Below, piece after piece: positions 8,689 through 17,528 of a stretch of 64,000 nucleotides of DNA. A program made the translations under genes and the position numbers. This DNA comes from Desulfosarcina ovata subsp. ovata (lineage in GTDB: Bacteria; Desulfobacterota; Desulfobacteria; Desulfobacterales; Desulfosarcinaceae), in assembly GCF_009689005.1 (NCBI RefSeq), contig NZ_AP021879.1:3906001-3970000 (forward strand). The letters run 5' to 3'. The notes beneath the pieces are model-generated. The model saw nothing but the letters and a program-made list of their open reading frames with translations, did no database searches and was not told the DNA's origin. Positions within the stretch are counted from its first letter, which is position 1, and every line of letters begins with the position of its first letter.

Positions 8689-8860
8689 GTTGTACCTCCT
8701 TGTTCCATATGCTTTCCCAGGCCGAAACTTCTCGATCTCTCGTTATGGGTGGCCGGGAGATCTCCATTAGGCGCAATCCTTTCTGATACAGGATGATTTA
8801 AATTTCATCATAGTGATTAACAATGAATCGGTCAAGCTGAATGTCAGATTGAAGCATATC

Positions 8861-9145
8861 CTAACCGGATGTCAAAATAAGCCATTTGGAGACGTCAGAA
8901 TAGAACCGAGTTCTGCATTTCTTGACGGATGTCGCGCAAAACTGAAAAGGATGGGCTTTGGGTAAAAAAACAGAAAAAGCTCCCAGGGCTGCATCTTCTA
9001 TGCTGTAGCTGGTATTTGTGCCGATGCGCCGGTCAGGAAATGCAGAAATAGTTTGGCGAAAAAATTGGATCACTTTGTCAAATGTGAATTCTGCATGTTT
9101 CCTTTCAAGTAGGATGTGGTTTTCTTCTTGTTCTGGCAATCGCAT
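8861..9145 (-). pseudogene. Transposase fragment, N-terminal part, frameshifted
   Basis: The frame gives LPEQEENHILLERKHAEF, then DRRIGTNTSYSIEDAALGAFSVF. I recognise this as the N-terminus of a transposase common in Desulfobacterota, where the expected continuation is FFTQSPSF. That continuation is present here in another frame after a run of T residues, so a one-base slip in the homopolymer broke the gene. After about 20 more residues it stops. The catalytic middle and C-terminus are missing. Family recognition is from memory and not verified. Confidence 0.65.
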
Positions 9146-9310
9146 GGCCCTGGCTCGCTTTTGGTAAAAGTGAATGAGTATTCACCCTCTTATATCCATT
9201 ACAAGCTTCTATGTCCAGAACATTTTGAAATAATAAAGAAAATAAATACATCGAACTCTGATTGGAAAAAACGTCCGCGTGGGTAGCAAAAAGAGCCATT
9301 TCAAAATTAC

Positions 9311-10282
9311 AATTGCTGGCGAATATCGCCGTGGATCATCCTCGGATCGACCATCATTCTTATGATTGTCGTCATCGTCTTCGCGGTCCAGAATGCAAGT
9401 CGTGAGCGGCGTTACATGAAGGAGCTGATGAGCGCCAAGGGCGCGGCACTGATCCGCGCCGTGGAAGCCGGTGCCCGTACCGGCATGACGGCCATGATGT
9501 GGGGTGGGAGGGAGATCCAACGGCTGCTCGAAGAGACCGGCAGGCTGCCCGATGTGCTCTACATGGCAGTGGTGAATGCGAAGAGAATCGTCGTCGCCCA
9601 CAGCGATCCGGCAAAGATCGGTACGCCATTTCGTAAAAGCGGAAAACTGGTCCACCTGGGACCGGACCTGAAGGAGAACTGGGAAGTCGTCCATCTGGAT
9701 GCAAACCGGCGGGTGTTTGAAGTCCATCGCCATTTTCGCCCGCTGTGGCCGGATAACAGCGGCCAGTCAAGCCATATGCAGGGGATGATGCATTTCCATG
9801 GGATGATGGCACCGACGTCGCCGGACTGGACATTGCGCCGTTTGAAGCCGCCATGCGGGAAGACGCGCGCATGACCATGGTTCTGTCGGCAATCCTGCTG
9901 CTGGCGGGGTTCGGTGGGTTCGTTTCCCTGTTCTGGATGTACAGTTACCGGTCGACCCGGCGGTCGCTGCTGGACACCAGCGCGTTTGCCGAAAAACTGG
10001 TCGCGCATCTGCCGGTCGGTCTCATCGCCACCGACCAGGAAGAGCGAGTCACCTTCTTCAATTCAGCCGCCGAAACCATCACCGGCCTATCGGCCGTCGA
10101 CGCCACAGGCAGCACCGTCGATGCGATTCTGCCCGATCAATGGCACGCGCTCGAACAGGCGCTCGACCGCAGCAAAGCCATTACCGAACAGGAAAACGAA
10201 TGCACCTTCCCCAATGGCCGGAGTGTGCCGCTGAGTATCAGCGCCACCCGCATCAACAACATAATGAAGACTGAGAAAAACC
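9311..10282 (+). pseudogene. Decayed ZraS-like sensor histidine kinase
   Basis: The reading starts without a start codon at 9311 with a membrane segment (WIILGSTIILMIVVIVF). It continues into a periplasmic domain (KGAALIRAVEAGARTGM...VLYMAVVNAKRIVVAHSDP) until about 9800, where the frame shifts. The second frame (from about 9800 to 10262) gives a second membrane segment (MVLSAILLLAGFGGFVSLFWMYS) and a PAS domain (AHLPVGLIATDQEERVTFFNSAAETITGLS). The kinase core (phospho-accepting His, ATP-binding domain) is absent. The sequence jumps straight to the start of the response regulator. The 5' end, the frame and the catalytic half are thus all lost. Confidence 0.8.
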
Positions 10283-10393
10283 ATGAACAAGGACAGACCC
10301 ATCCGCATCCTGATCGTTGACGACGATTCCGGTCACTTGGTCACGCTGAAGACGATTATCGGCAGCTGGGGCTACCGCGTTGAAACGGCAGAT
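10283..10393 (+). pseudogene. Receiver-domain start of a ZraR-like response regulator
   Basis: An ATG at 10283 starts [38 protein letters not shown], the first 38 or so residues of a receiver domain with its acidic pocket Asp residues. The phospho-accepting Asp, expected near residue 54, is gone. At about 10387-10396 (CAGATGATGCG) the sequence passes into the ATPase domain in another frame, so the receiver was removed by an internal deletion. Confidence 0.75.
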
Positions 10394-11195
10394 GATGCGA
10401 TCGCTGATGGAGATGATCGCCATGGTCGCGCCCTCCGAGGCCACCGTGTTGATCAGCGGAGAGAGTGGCACGGGAAAGGAACTGATCGCCCGGTCCCTGC
10501 ACTGCAACAGCCCCCGCAAGGATCACCCGCTGGTGATCGTTAATTGTGCGGCCCTGACCGAGACGCTTTTGGAGAGCGAGCTGTTCGGCCACGAAAAAGG
10601 CGCCTTCACCGGAGCTGACAAGCGGCGTGAAGGCCGGTTCATGCAGGCGCATCGTGGTACGATCTTCCTGGATGAAATTGGCGAAACCTCACCCACCATG
10701 CAGGCCAAACTGCTGCGTGTGCTTCAGCAGAAAGAGATCCAGCGGGTGGGCGGCGAGGCGATCCTTCACGGGTACGGGATGTACCATGGCGACTGGGGCG
10801 GTCACATGATGGACTCCGGGTACAGGGGCCATATGATGGGGCCCGGCTATGGCGGCCACATGATGGGCTACAGGCATGGACCGTACATGCATGACGACGA
10901 TGATTGGGGCAATCTGCCCAAGGAACAGGCCAACAAACTCGAAGCCGCCCAGGAACGGTTTTATAACGAAACGCGTGGCCTGCGCCGGGCAATCGACGAC
11001 AAGCAGTTCGCCTTGAACAGTGAATTGAACAAGGAGAGCCCCGACAATGACAAGGCGATGGCGCTGCAAAGCGAGATTTCCAAACTGCAGAACGACTTTG
11101 ACCAGAAAGCCCTGGAGCATCAGATCGAGGTCCGCAAGATCGTGCCGGACGCCTACGCCGCCGCCCGGGGATATGGCAACGGGTACTGCTGGTAG
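10380..11195 (+). pseudogene. Chimeric reading frame: sigma-54 activator ATPase part fused to a ZraP-like zinc-binding protein
   Basis: The 271-residue frame starts in an NtrC-type AAA+ domain: Walker A GESGTGKE near residue 28, the sigma-54 contact loop GAFTGA, and Walker [10 protein letters not shown]. It ends after QRVGGEAI, before the arginine finger and DNA-binding domain. It then continues in frame from about 10767 into a His/Met/Gly-rich stretch ([15 protein letters not shown]...) and a helical periplasmic segment ([26 protein letters not shown]...) typical of ZraP/CpxP-type zinc-responsive chaperones. The ZraP part lacks its signal peptide and would stay in the cytosol. Two deletion joints are needed to explain it. 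It is probably non-functional, though the frame is open. Confidence 0.75.
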
Positions 11196-11278
11196 TGATT
11201 AAAAAGTTGCCCGGGGCGGAGATCAGGTCCCATACCGCCCCGGGCAATGTGACGCCAGCCTATCGAGGAGGTTTTCCG

Positions 11279-11959
11279 ATGAACAGAAAAACCAGCACAC
11301 TGATGAGCCTGGGCATCTCCGTTGCTCTCATTGCCGGGGCCATCTGGTTTCTCTACGATCAGCACCGCTCGTTCGGCTATGGTGGATGGTATATGCCGCA
11401 CCAAACGATGATGGGTGGCGGCCATGGAGGTGGCTATATGGGAATTTTCATGATTCTATTCTGGGTGGTCGTTATCGCAGCCATTGCACTGGTCGTTTCT
11501 GGTGCCATCTCCGGCCGATCGTCTTCTCCCAGTGAACGCCCGCCGGTGCTTCCCAATGCCCTGGAGGTGTTGAAACGCCGGTATGCCAGTGGAGAAATCA
11601 CCTGGGGGGAACTGGAGGACAAGGATAAGTTCAATCGGCTTCTTCCAGGTCGCAAGCGATTAATGGACACCGTGCGCATGATCGCCTATCGGTCGGAGAC
11701 GGCCATGGCGACAATGTTGCTCGGCCCAACGGTGGATATGGCCGATGCCAGGCGGCTGTTGCAAGGGCTGTTCGTCACCGATGCCGACCTATTGCCCGAT
11801 ATGGAAAACAACCGTTTGCTCGTTCGGATTCACAATGCTTCGACGCCGGCGGACAATCGATCAATCGCCTCACTTTTAGAAGAACTCAACAAGGCTGAGA
11901 TCAATTTTCCCGGAAGTAATATGCAACTCACCTATGAACTAGTAAACAGTGATGTTTGA
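11279..11959 (+). pseudogene. SHOCT-type membrane protein fused to a transposase C-terminus
   Basis: The start at 11279 follows a good CGAGGAGGTTTTCC site. The first 120 residues form a small membrane protein: two hydrophobic segments, a Met/His/Gly-rich linker (MPHQTMMGGGHGGGYMG) and a SHOCT motif (LEVLKRRYASGEITWGELE). This type is common beside Zra genes. From about residue 122 the sequence changes to KRLMDTVRMIAYRSETAMATML...ADLLPDMENNRLLVRIHN...LTYELV, which I recognise as the C-terminus of a transposase. The fusion is in frame. The metal-related half may still be made. Recognition of the transposase half is from memory. Confidence 0.65.
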
Positions 11960-11977
11960 AACTGTGCTGGTGTCGTT

Positions 11978-14056
11978 TTATTTTTCACGGAGGTAAGGCG
12001 TTCTGACCTTACGCTCAACCAATGAACGCAGTTCTTGCTTGGATGTTTCCATTTCCGCCCAAAGGTCAGCAGCATTTCTTCCCGCTTGTATCATCGTGGC
12101 AAAACGGAAGTAGTCTTTGTGCCATTTCTCATGCGCCTTCTCAATATTTCCGTCAGATTTGACTCCCGGAGGAAGGGTATGCATAAAACAGCGTTTGGAA
12201 TCCTTGAGTTGTTCAATGTCGAGTAAATCAGAGGCGGTAGGCACGGCGTTCCTTATACTGATGCACCTCGCAACGTGGAGACTGTACCACCCATATAGGG
12301 AACGTGGGAAATCATGGAGCGGTTGATTATCAGCGTGAGTTAAGATCCAATCCGCCATGGCCTTGGCCGGCATGGGTTTGGCGTATGCATAGCCTTGGAG
12401 CAAAAAACCGCCGATGCTTCCGAGGCAATCGACGATGTCCTCGTTTTCAACGCCTTCGGCAACACATTCGAGGCCCCGTTGAGTTGCAAGCGACCATAAA
12501 GACAGGATCAAATCCAAATATTCAAAATTTTCCCGAATCGAACGAACGAAGCGTTGATCGATTTTAATCCCGGTCACCGGCAATGTTGCAAGCCGCAACA
12601 ATGAAGATTCACCCGTCCCGACATCGTCTAACAAAATCGAAAAGCCGGCTTCTTTTAGTGTGAAAAGGGCATGTTGCACCTTTTTCTCGTCCGAAAGCGC
12701 CGATTCGACAATTTCCAGGCCAATTCGGTCCGGACGTGCCCCCAATCTCTCAAATTGTTCCGGTAGCGCCTTCAGCCACTCGGTATCGTTCATAGCCTCG
12801 GGAGGAAGGTTGATGCTGCAAACCAGAGATGGGTCGGAAAATGAGGAAATATCGTCCATCACCCGTGTAAGCCCGATATCAAACAGATCCCGCAACTGAT
12901 TCGAACCGAAAGCGGAAAGGAACTTGCCTGGTGAAATGATCTCATCGCCATCCCTTAATCGGCCTAACGCTTCGGCTTTTATGGTGCGGCCGCTGCTTGG
13001 ATCAACTATGGGCTGATAGTGCATCTCCACTTTTTCTTGGGCCAACAGCCGCCGAAAGCGTAATCCGTCCGCCAAGCGATGCCGGCGTTTGATACGAGAT
13101 TTTTCTATGAAATCGAGGTTCACTCCGATCAGATCGGCAATTTGCTGCCAATAATGGCGGGTGCTCTCATTCAGAAAATAGCCGGGGAAGCTCTCACAAA
13201 CCATGAGAAGTGCTATCGGGGCACCTTGAAGGTCATGCATCAAAAACTGTCCAAGCGAACGAATCCCCATGCTTTTGCATTCGGTTCGCCAATGCGGGTA
13301 TTGATCTAATTTGTTGACGATAATTGGCTGTTCGCGGAACCATGCCTGTTGAATGTCAGGCACAGTGACGGTTGGATAATCCGGCAGGGTTAAATCCGTT
13401 GCGTCATAGGGTACCTGGCCCTTGGCCAACAAGTGGCGGTAGTTGCCATTTTTTACACTGCCCACAGCAACGCCCATTATATCCTCATTTAATGATTTTA
13501 TCAGGATTTCAAGGGTGTCCTGAATGAAATCCAGCGTATTTGCCGTCTGTCGTTGTTGTACGATTTTTTGATGAACAGACAAGCGATTTTGCTGAACCTG
13601 GGTATACATCTCGATTTGATTGATGAGATCGTATTGAAAGCGGCGTGTTATTATATCCTTGAGTTTTTCTGCATTCGGATCGCCGTCGGCTATGACCACT
13701 GCGATATCCAGATACATAACAGAGGCTTCCGTAAGCACATCCGTAGATACGCCGGAGCAGAAATGGCGCCTCCCGGCCCTGCCGGCCATAACTTTATGGC
13801 TTTCCGGGCTGAGTTCCGGGTGTAAAACAGAACCCATGTATTCGCTTTGAGCGAGACGCAAATGCTCAAACTCTTTGGGCGTCAGGTTATCTAATACCGC
13901 TTTTGCGTCAGGTATCTCCATAAGGAAGTCGTAGAATTTTTCGACAGACTGGTGGATGAGATTCTCCACTGGCCCGAGATGGGATAAAACTGAGGAGGCA
14001 TCAGGACCATAAGCGCCTCGGACCCAGATCGGCTGATAATGAATGTTGCTATCCAT
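11978..14056 (-). CDS. EAL-domain cyclic-di-GMP phosphodiesterase with globin-like and GAF sensor domains
   Basis: The 692-residue protein has four parts. Residues 1-165 resemble a globin-coupled sensor (SVEKFYDFLMEIPDAKAVL...AGRAGRRHFCSG), with His98 a candidate haem ligand. Residues about 170-320 look like a GAF domain. Residues about 330-580 are an EAL domain, and residues 580-692 are an unassigned helical tail. The EAL domain keeps the residues needed for hydrolysis of c-di-GMP: E362 in EALGR, N416, E448, D477-D478 in DDVGTG, K498, E534 and Q554. No GGDEF domain is present. It is likely an oxygen- or redox-sensing phosphodiesterase, single gene, with the spacing upstream free of genes. 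Confidence 0.85.
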   Translation of the reverse strand: MDSNIHYQPIWVRGAYGPDASSVLSHLGPVENLIHQSVEKFYDFLMEIPDAKAVLDNLTPKEFEHLRLAQSEYMGSVLHPELSPESHKVMAGRAGRRHFCSGVSTDVLTEASVMYLDIAVVIADGDPNAEKLKDIITRRFQYDLINQIEMYTQVQQNRLSVHQKIVQQRQTANTLDFIQDTLEILIKSLNEDIMGVAVGSVKNGNYRHLLAKGQVPYDATDLTLPDYPTVTVPDIQQAWFREQPIIVNKLDQYPHWRTECKSMGIRSLGQFLMHDLQGAPIALLMVCESFPGYFLNESTRHYWQQIADLIGVNLDFIEKSRIKRRHRLADGLRFRRLLAQEKVEMHYQPIVDPSSGRTIKAEALGRLRDGDEIISPGKFLSAFGSNQLRDLFDIGLTRVMDDISSFSDPSLVCSINLPPEAMNDTEWLKALPEQFERLGARPDRIGLEIVESALSDEKKVQHALFTLKEAGFSILLDDVGTGESSLLRLATLPVTGIKIDQRFVRSIRENFEYLDLILSLWSLATQRGLECVAEGVENEDIVDCLGSIGGFLLQGYAYAKPMPAKAMADWILTHADNQPLHDFPRSLYGWYSLHVARCISIRNAVPTASDLLDIEQLKDSKRCFMHTLPPGVKSDGNIEKAHEKWHKDYFRFATMIQAGRNAADLWAEMETSKQELRSLVERKVRTPYLREK

Positions 14057-14310
14057 TTAAAAGTCTCCTATGCAAAAGACCGGTCTTGCCATGCAGCGGC
14101 TGCATGAAAATAACGCAAAGGCGATCCTTTTCATCGACCTTCATGAGCCCCTCTGAAATTAAAAATCCAACAACTGTCTACAATCGGTACCCAATAGGCA
14201 ATCCTAAAGCATGACATATTCAATCACAACGTATTCAGGAAACAATGCCCTGTTGATGACCGGACAAAAGGCTTGCCATTCCGGGATGCCCTTGCTAATA
14301 GTAGGCGCCA

Positions 14311-14401
14311 TTCCGATTGGGGTGTTCTGCCGACAGCCGGCAGAACTGAGAGCAGACCCATTGAACCTGAAGCAGTTCACACTGACGTAGGGAATTCGGA
14401 A
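14311..14401 (+). promoter_or_regulatory. TPP (THI-box) riboswitch
   Basis: The conserved elements are in order: P1 arms TTCCGA (14311-14316) and TCGGAA (14396-14401), GGGGTG, the CTGAGA box, ACCCATTGAACCTGA and the CGTAGGGAA end. This matches the thiamin-pyrophosphate aptamer. It lies 180 bases upstream of thiW and so would shut down the transporter operon when TPP is plentiful. I saw no convincing terminator between aptamer and gene, so translation-level control is possible. Confidence 0.93.
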
Positions 14402-14579
14402 GCGCCTCTCAGGATTTATTGCCACGGTGGTTCTTTTTTCCACGCCGGTTCATCAAACCGCTCGCAAAGATAATCCACACAAAGCGGTGCTCCTCCTCCC
14501 CATCGGATGATTGGTTTCAAGCGCTGCGATCGGTGTCGGACCCCTCGCCAGCAAAACCCGAAAACATTGTGGAGGACCC

Positions 14580-15101
14580 ATGACAACCAACAGCCTGTCT
14601 CCCGTGAATGCGTCCCAAAGAAGCCGCAAAACCGCTTATGCCGTCGTACTGGTGGCCATTGGCGTGGCCCTGGCCCCCTACACCGCTTTTCCCATCGGCA
14701 TCGCCAAAGTCAATCCCACGCAACACCTGATTAATGTGATGGCCGCCGTGCTGTTGGGGCCGTGGTGGGCCGTCCTGACGGCCATGGTGATCGGGATCCT
14801 GCGCAACGCCATGGGGCTCGGTACCCTGCTGGCCTTTCCCGGAGGGATGATCGGCGCCTGTCTGGCCGGCATCGCTTACCGGCTCATGCGCCGGACCTGG
14901 GCGGCGGCCGCCGGTGAAGTCATCGGTACCGGTCTGATCGCGCCGGTGGTCAGCGCGCTTTTCGTCGCTCCGGTGCTCATGGGAAAAGCGATCCCGCTCT
15001 TGGCCCTGGTGCCATCCTTCGTCTGCAGCACCGTTATCGGCGCGCTTCTGGGCGTGCTGGCCCTGCGCCTGCTCAAGCGGACCGGCAGCATCGATTTCTA
15101 A
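14580..15101 (+). CDS. thiW: ThiW, thiamin-precursor ECF transporter S component
   Basis: ThiW is the membrane substrate-binding subunit of an energy-coupling-factor transporter, thought to import the thiazole precursor of thiamin. The product of 173 residues has five to six membrane segments and the family stretch PYTAFPIGIAKVNPTQHLINVMAAVLLGPWWA, followed by GILRNAMGLGTLLAFPGGMIGA. The start at 14580 is chosen because TGGAGGA stands just before it and the open extension upstream reads poorly. It lies directly under a TPP riboswitch and is followed after 4 bases by the ATPase gene. Confidence 0.93.
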   Translation: MTTNSLSPVNASQRSRKTAYAVVLVAIGVALAPYTAFPIGIAKVNPTQHLINVMAAVLLGPWWAVLTAMVIGILRNAMGLGTLLAFPGGMIGACLAGIAYRLMRRTWAAAAGEVIGTGLIAPVVSALFVAPVLMGKAIPLLALVPSFVCSTVIGALLGVLALRLLKRTGSIDF

Positions 15102-15105
15102 CCCG

Positions 15106-16737
15106 ATGAGTTCCGCCTCTGAAGCGCCCGTTATCGCTATCCGGAATCTGGTTTACCGTTACCGCCGGGAAGATTCCCAGCCGGTATTGAACGGTGTCAA
15201 CCTGGACATTTTTCGGAACGACTATCTGCTCATAACGGGACGCAGCGGGTCCGGGAAGTCGACCCTCTGCCGGACCTTCAACGGGCTCATCCCTCATTTT
15301 CACGGCGGGGTGCTGGACGGTGACGTCCGAGTGACCGGAAAGCCGGTCGGCCAGACCGCCATCGCCGATCTTTTTGATCAGGTGGCCATGGCCTTCCAGA
15401 ATCCGGACGGGCAGCTTTTCTGCCGATCGGTGGAACAGGAAATCGCTTTCGGCCTGGAGAGCTTGGGCCTGCCCCGTGAGACCATCGCAGCCAGGATCGA
15501 CACCGTCCTGGGCCAGACCGGGATCGGCAAACTGCGCCATTGTGATCCACAAAAACTTTCCGGCGGTGAAAAGGCGCTGGTGCTGATCACGGCCCTGGTG
15601 GCGTTGCGGCCGAAGGTTCTCGTGCTTGACGAACCGTTCGCCAACCTGGACCCGGCCAATGTCGGGCGGGTGAGAAACGTTCTCAAAGGGCTGCATGCCG
15701 GCGGTGTGGGCATCGTGCTGTGCGAGCATCGCCTCTCCCGGACCGTCCCCGACGCTACCCGGGTGGTGGTGCTCCACCGTGGACGGCTGGTCGCCGACGG
15801 CATCCCGTCGGCGGTCTTGTCCAATCCACCGGAGGCTTGGGGGCTGGAGCCGCCCCTGGCCATGCGGGTTGCCGCCATGAACGGTTCCCCCGCCCGTAGA
15901 ACCATCGCGGCGCCGGGCGGGCTGCCGTCCGATTCCCAACGGATTGGCCGTCTGGAACCCCGACCGCCGCGGGTGGCCATTGACCGGGATGCTCCACCCG
16001 TGATCGAAGTTGACGGCCTCTCCCACCACTCAGGTGGCCGCACCCTATTGCGGGATATCGCGTTTGCCCTTCATCCCGGCGAATGCATCGCCATCGTCGG
16101 CGCCAACGGAGCCGGCAAGACCACGCTGCTGAGGCATCTGTTGGGGTTGCAGCGACCGACCGGGGGGATGGTCCGGATCCATGGCCGCGATACGCGACGC
16201 ACACCGGTGGCCGAGTTGGCCCGGGAGATCGGGCTGGCGTTTCAGAATCCGGACAACCAGTTTTTCAAGCCGACGGTCGCGGAGGAGATCCGTATCGGAC
16301 CTCAAGCCCTTGGCGTCCTGGACAACCGCTGGATCGAGGCACTGGCGGCGACCTTTCACTTGCAGCCCCTGCAAGCCCAGACGCCGTTTCGCCTCAGCGG
16401 CGGGGAGAAGAAACGCGTTGCCTTTGCCGCGGCCCTGGCATCGAAGCCGGCCATTCTGGCCCTGGACGAACCCACCGCCGGACAGGATTTCATCTTCCGC
16501 CGGGATCTGCGGGATCTCCTGGCCCGGATGGAGACCGAGGGACAGGCCGTCATCATTGTCACCCACGACCTGACCTTTGCCGAGCGCACGGCCGGGCGCT
16601 GGCTGCTGATGGCAGGCGGATGCCTGCTGGCCGACGACACCCCGGACCGGATCATGGCGGATGCCGACCTCATGGACCGGGCCGGTCTGGTACCCAGCGA
16701 GCGTTTTCAACTGATGCGGATGGGGCCGGATGCTTGA
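15106..16737 (+). CDS. Fused double ATP-binding subunit of an ECF transporter
   Basis: This 543-residue protein joins the two ECF ATPases (EcfA and EcfA') in one chain. The first cassette has Walker A GRSGSGKST, signature LSGGEKALV and Walker B VLVLDEPFANLDP. The second has GANGAGKTT, LSGGEKKRV and ILALDEPTAGQD. A linker of about 60 residues separates them. Both sites look complete. It powers uptake by ThiW. The gene begins 4 bases after thiW and overlaps ecfT by 8 bases, so the three are translationally linked and share the riboswitch. Confidence 0.94.
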   Translation: MSSASEAPVIAIRNLVYRYRREDSQPVLNGVNLDIFRNDYLLITGRSGSGKSTLCRTFNGLIPHFHGGVLDGDVRVTGKPVGQTAIADLFDQVAMAFQNPDGQLFCRSVEQEIAFGLESLGLPRETIAARIDTVLGQTGIGKLRHCDPQKLSGGEKALVLITALVALRPKVLVLDEPFANLDPANVGRVRNVLKGLHAGGVGIVLCEHRLSRTVPDATRVVVLHRGRLVADGIPSAVLSNPPEAWGLEPPLAMRVAAMNGSPARRTIAAPGGLPSDSQRIGRLEPRPPRVAIDRDAPPVIEVDGLSHHSGGRTLLRDIAFALHPGECIAIVGANGAGKTTLLRHLLGLQRPTGGMVRIHGRDTRRTPVAELAREIGLAFQNPDNQFFKPTVAEEIRIGPQALGVLDNRWIEALAATFHLQPLQAQTPFRLSGGEKKRVAFAAALASKPAILALDEPTAGQDFIFRRDLRDLLARMETEGQAVIIVTHDLTFAERTAGRWLLMAGGCLLADDTPDRIMADADLMDRAGLVPSERFQLMRMGPDA

Positions 16738-17389
16738 TCCGCGGACCAAACTGCTGCTGGCCCTGGCATACGGCACCCTGGTCGCCGGGATGCGTCAACC
16801 GGCACACCTGGGCCTCGCCTGGGGCGGGCTGGTCGTCGCCATCGTTGTCCTGGGGCAACTGAGAACCTATCTGCGCTGGCTGCTCATGCTGGTTCCCATG
16901 GCCCTTTTTTTTGGTGCGGTGACCGCATGGTCGGCAGACCGGTTCACGGGGTTGGCCGCCGCCATGGGCCTTTTGGCCATGACCACGGTTTTTTTCGTCT
17001 TTTTCGCGACCACGGATCCGGAAGATCTGGGCAACAGCCTGGTTCATTCAGGCCTGCCGTTTGCCGCCGCCTTCGTCATGACCGCCGCCATGCAGTTCGT
17101 GCCGGTGGTGGCCCGCAAAGCCCGAGCCGTAATCGAAACCCAGCAGGCCCGGGGGATCGTCCTGAAACCGGGCTGGCGGGCATTGCGCAATTACCCGGCG
17201 CTACTGATTCCGTTGCTGGTCCAGTGTTTTCAAATGGCCGACAATTTGGCCGAGGCCATGGAGGCCCGCGGATTCGGCCGCTCCGGCCGGACCTTTCGAA
17301 AATCCTACCGCCTGCGCCTGCGCGACTGGCTGGCCATATTGGGAGGCTGGGGCGCTGTGATCCTGGCCTTCACATTTCTGGCCCATTGA
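16730..17389 (+). CDS. ECF transporter transmembrane coupling protein EcfT
   Basis: EcfT connects the ATPases to the S component. The 219-residue protein has an N-terminal LDPRTKLLLALAYG motif, four to five membrane segments, and the coupling helices with A-R-G type motifs: IETQQARGIVLKPGW and AMEARGFGRSGRTFRK. It completes the riboswitch-controlled thiW-ATPase-ecfT operon. Confidence 0.93.
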   Translation: MLDPRTKLLLALAYGTLVAGMRQPAHLGLAWGGLVVAIVVLGQLRTYLRWLLMLVPMALFFGAVTAWSADRFTGLAAAMGLLAMTTVFFVFFATTDPEDLGNSLVHSGLPFAAAFVMTAAMQFVPVVARKARAVIETQQARGIVLKPGWRALRNYPALLIPLLVQCFQMADNLAEAMEARGFGRSGRTFRKSYRLRLRDWLAILGGWGAVILAFTFLAH

Positions 17390-17528
17390 ACCCGGGGCGT
17401 CAATCTGACAGGGCAATCTGACTCCGGGGCTTGTCCTACGGCCTTTCCCGTGCTACTGCAATTCGTGTTTTAAATAAAATGTCATATCCCCTATTACCTG
17501 TTACGATCCAATGCCTTGGAGGCCGCGC

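Noticed and set aside
17391..17470. Short repeats of CAATCTGAC after ecfT as an attachment site
   Set aside because: Two copies of nine bases are easily due to chance, and no mobile gene is near.
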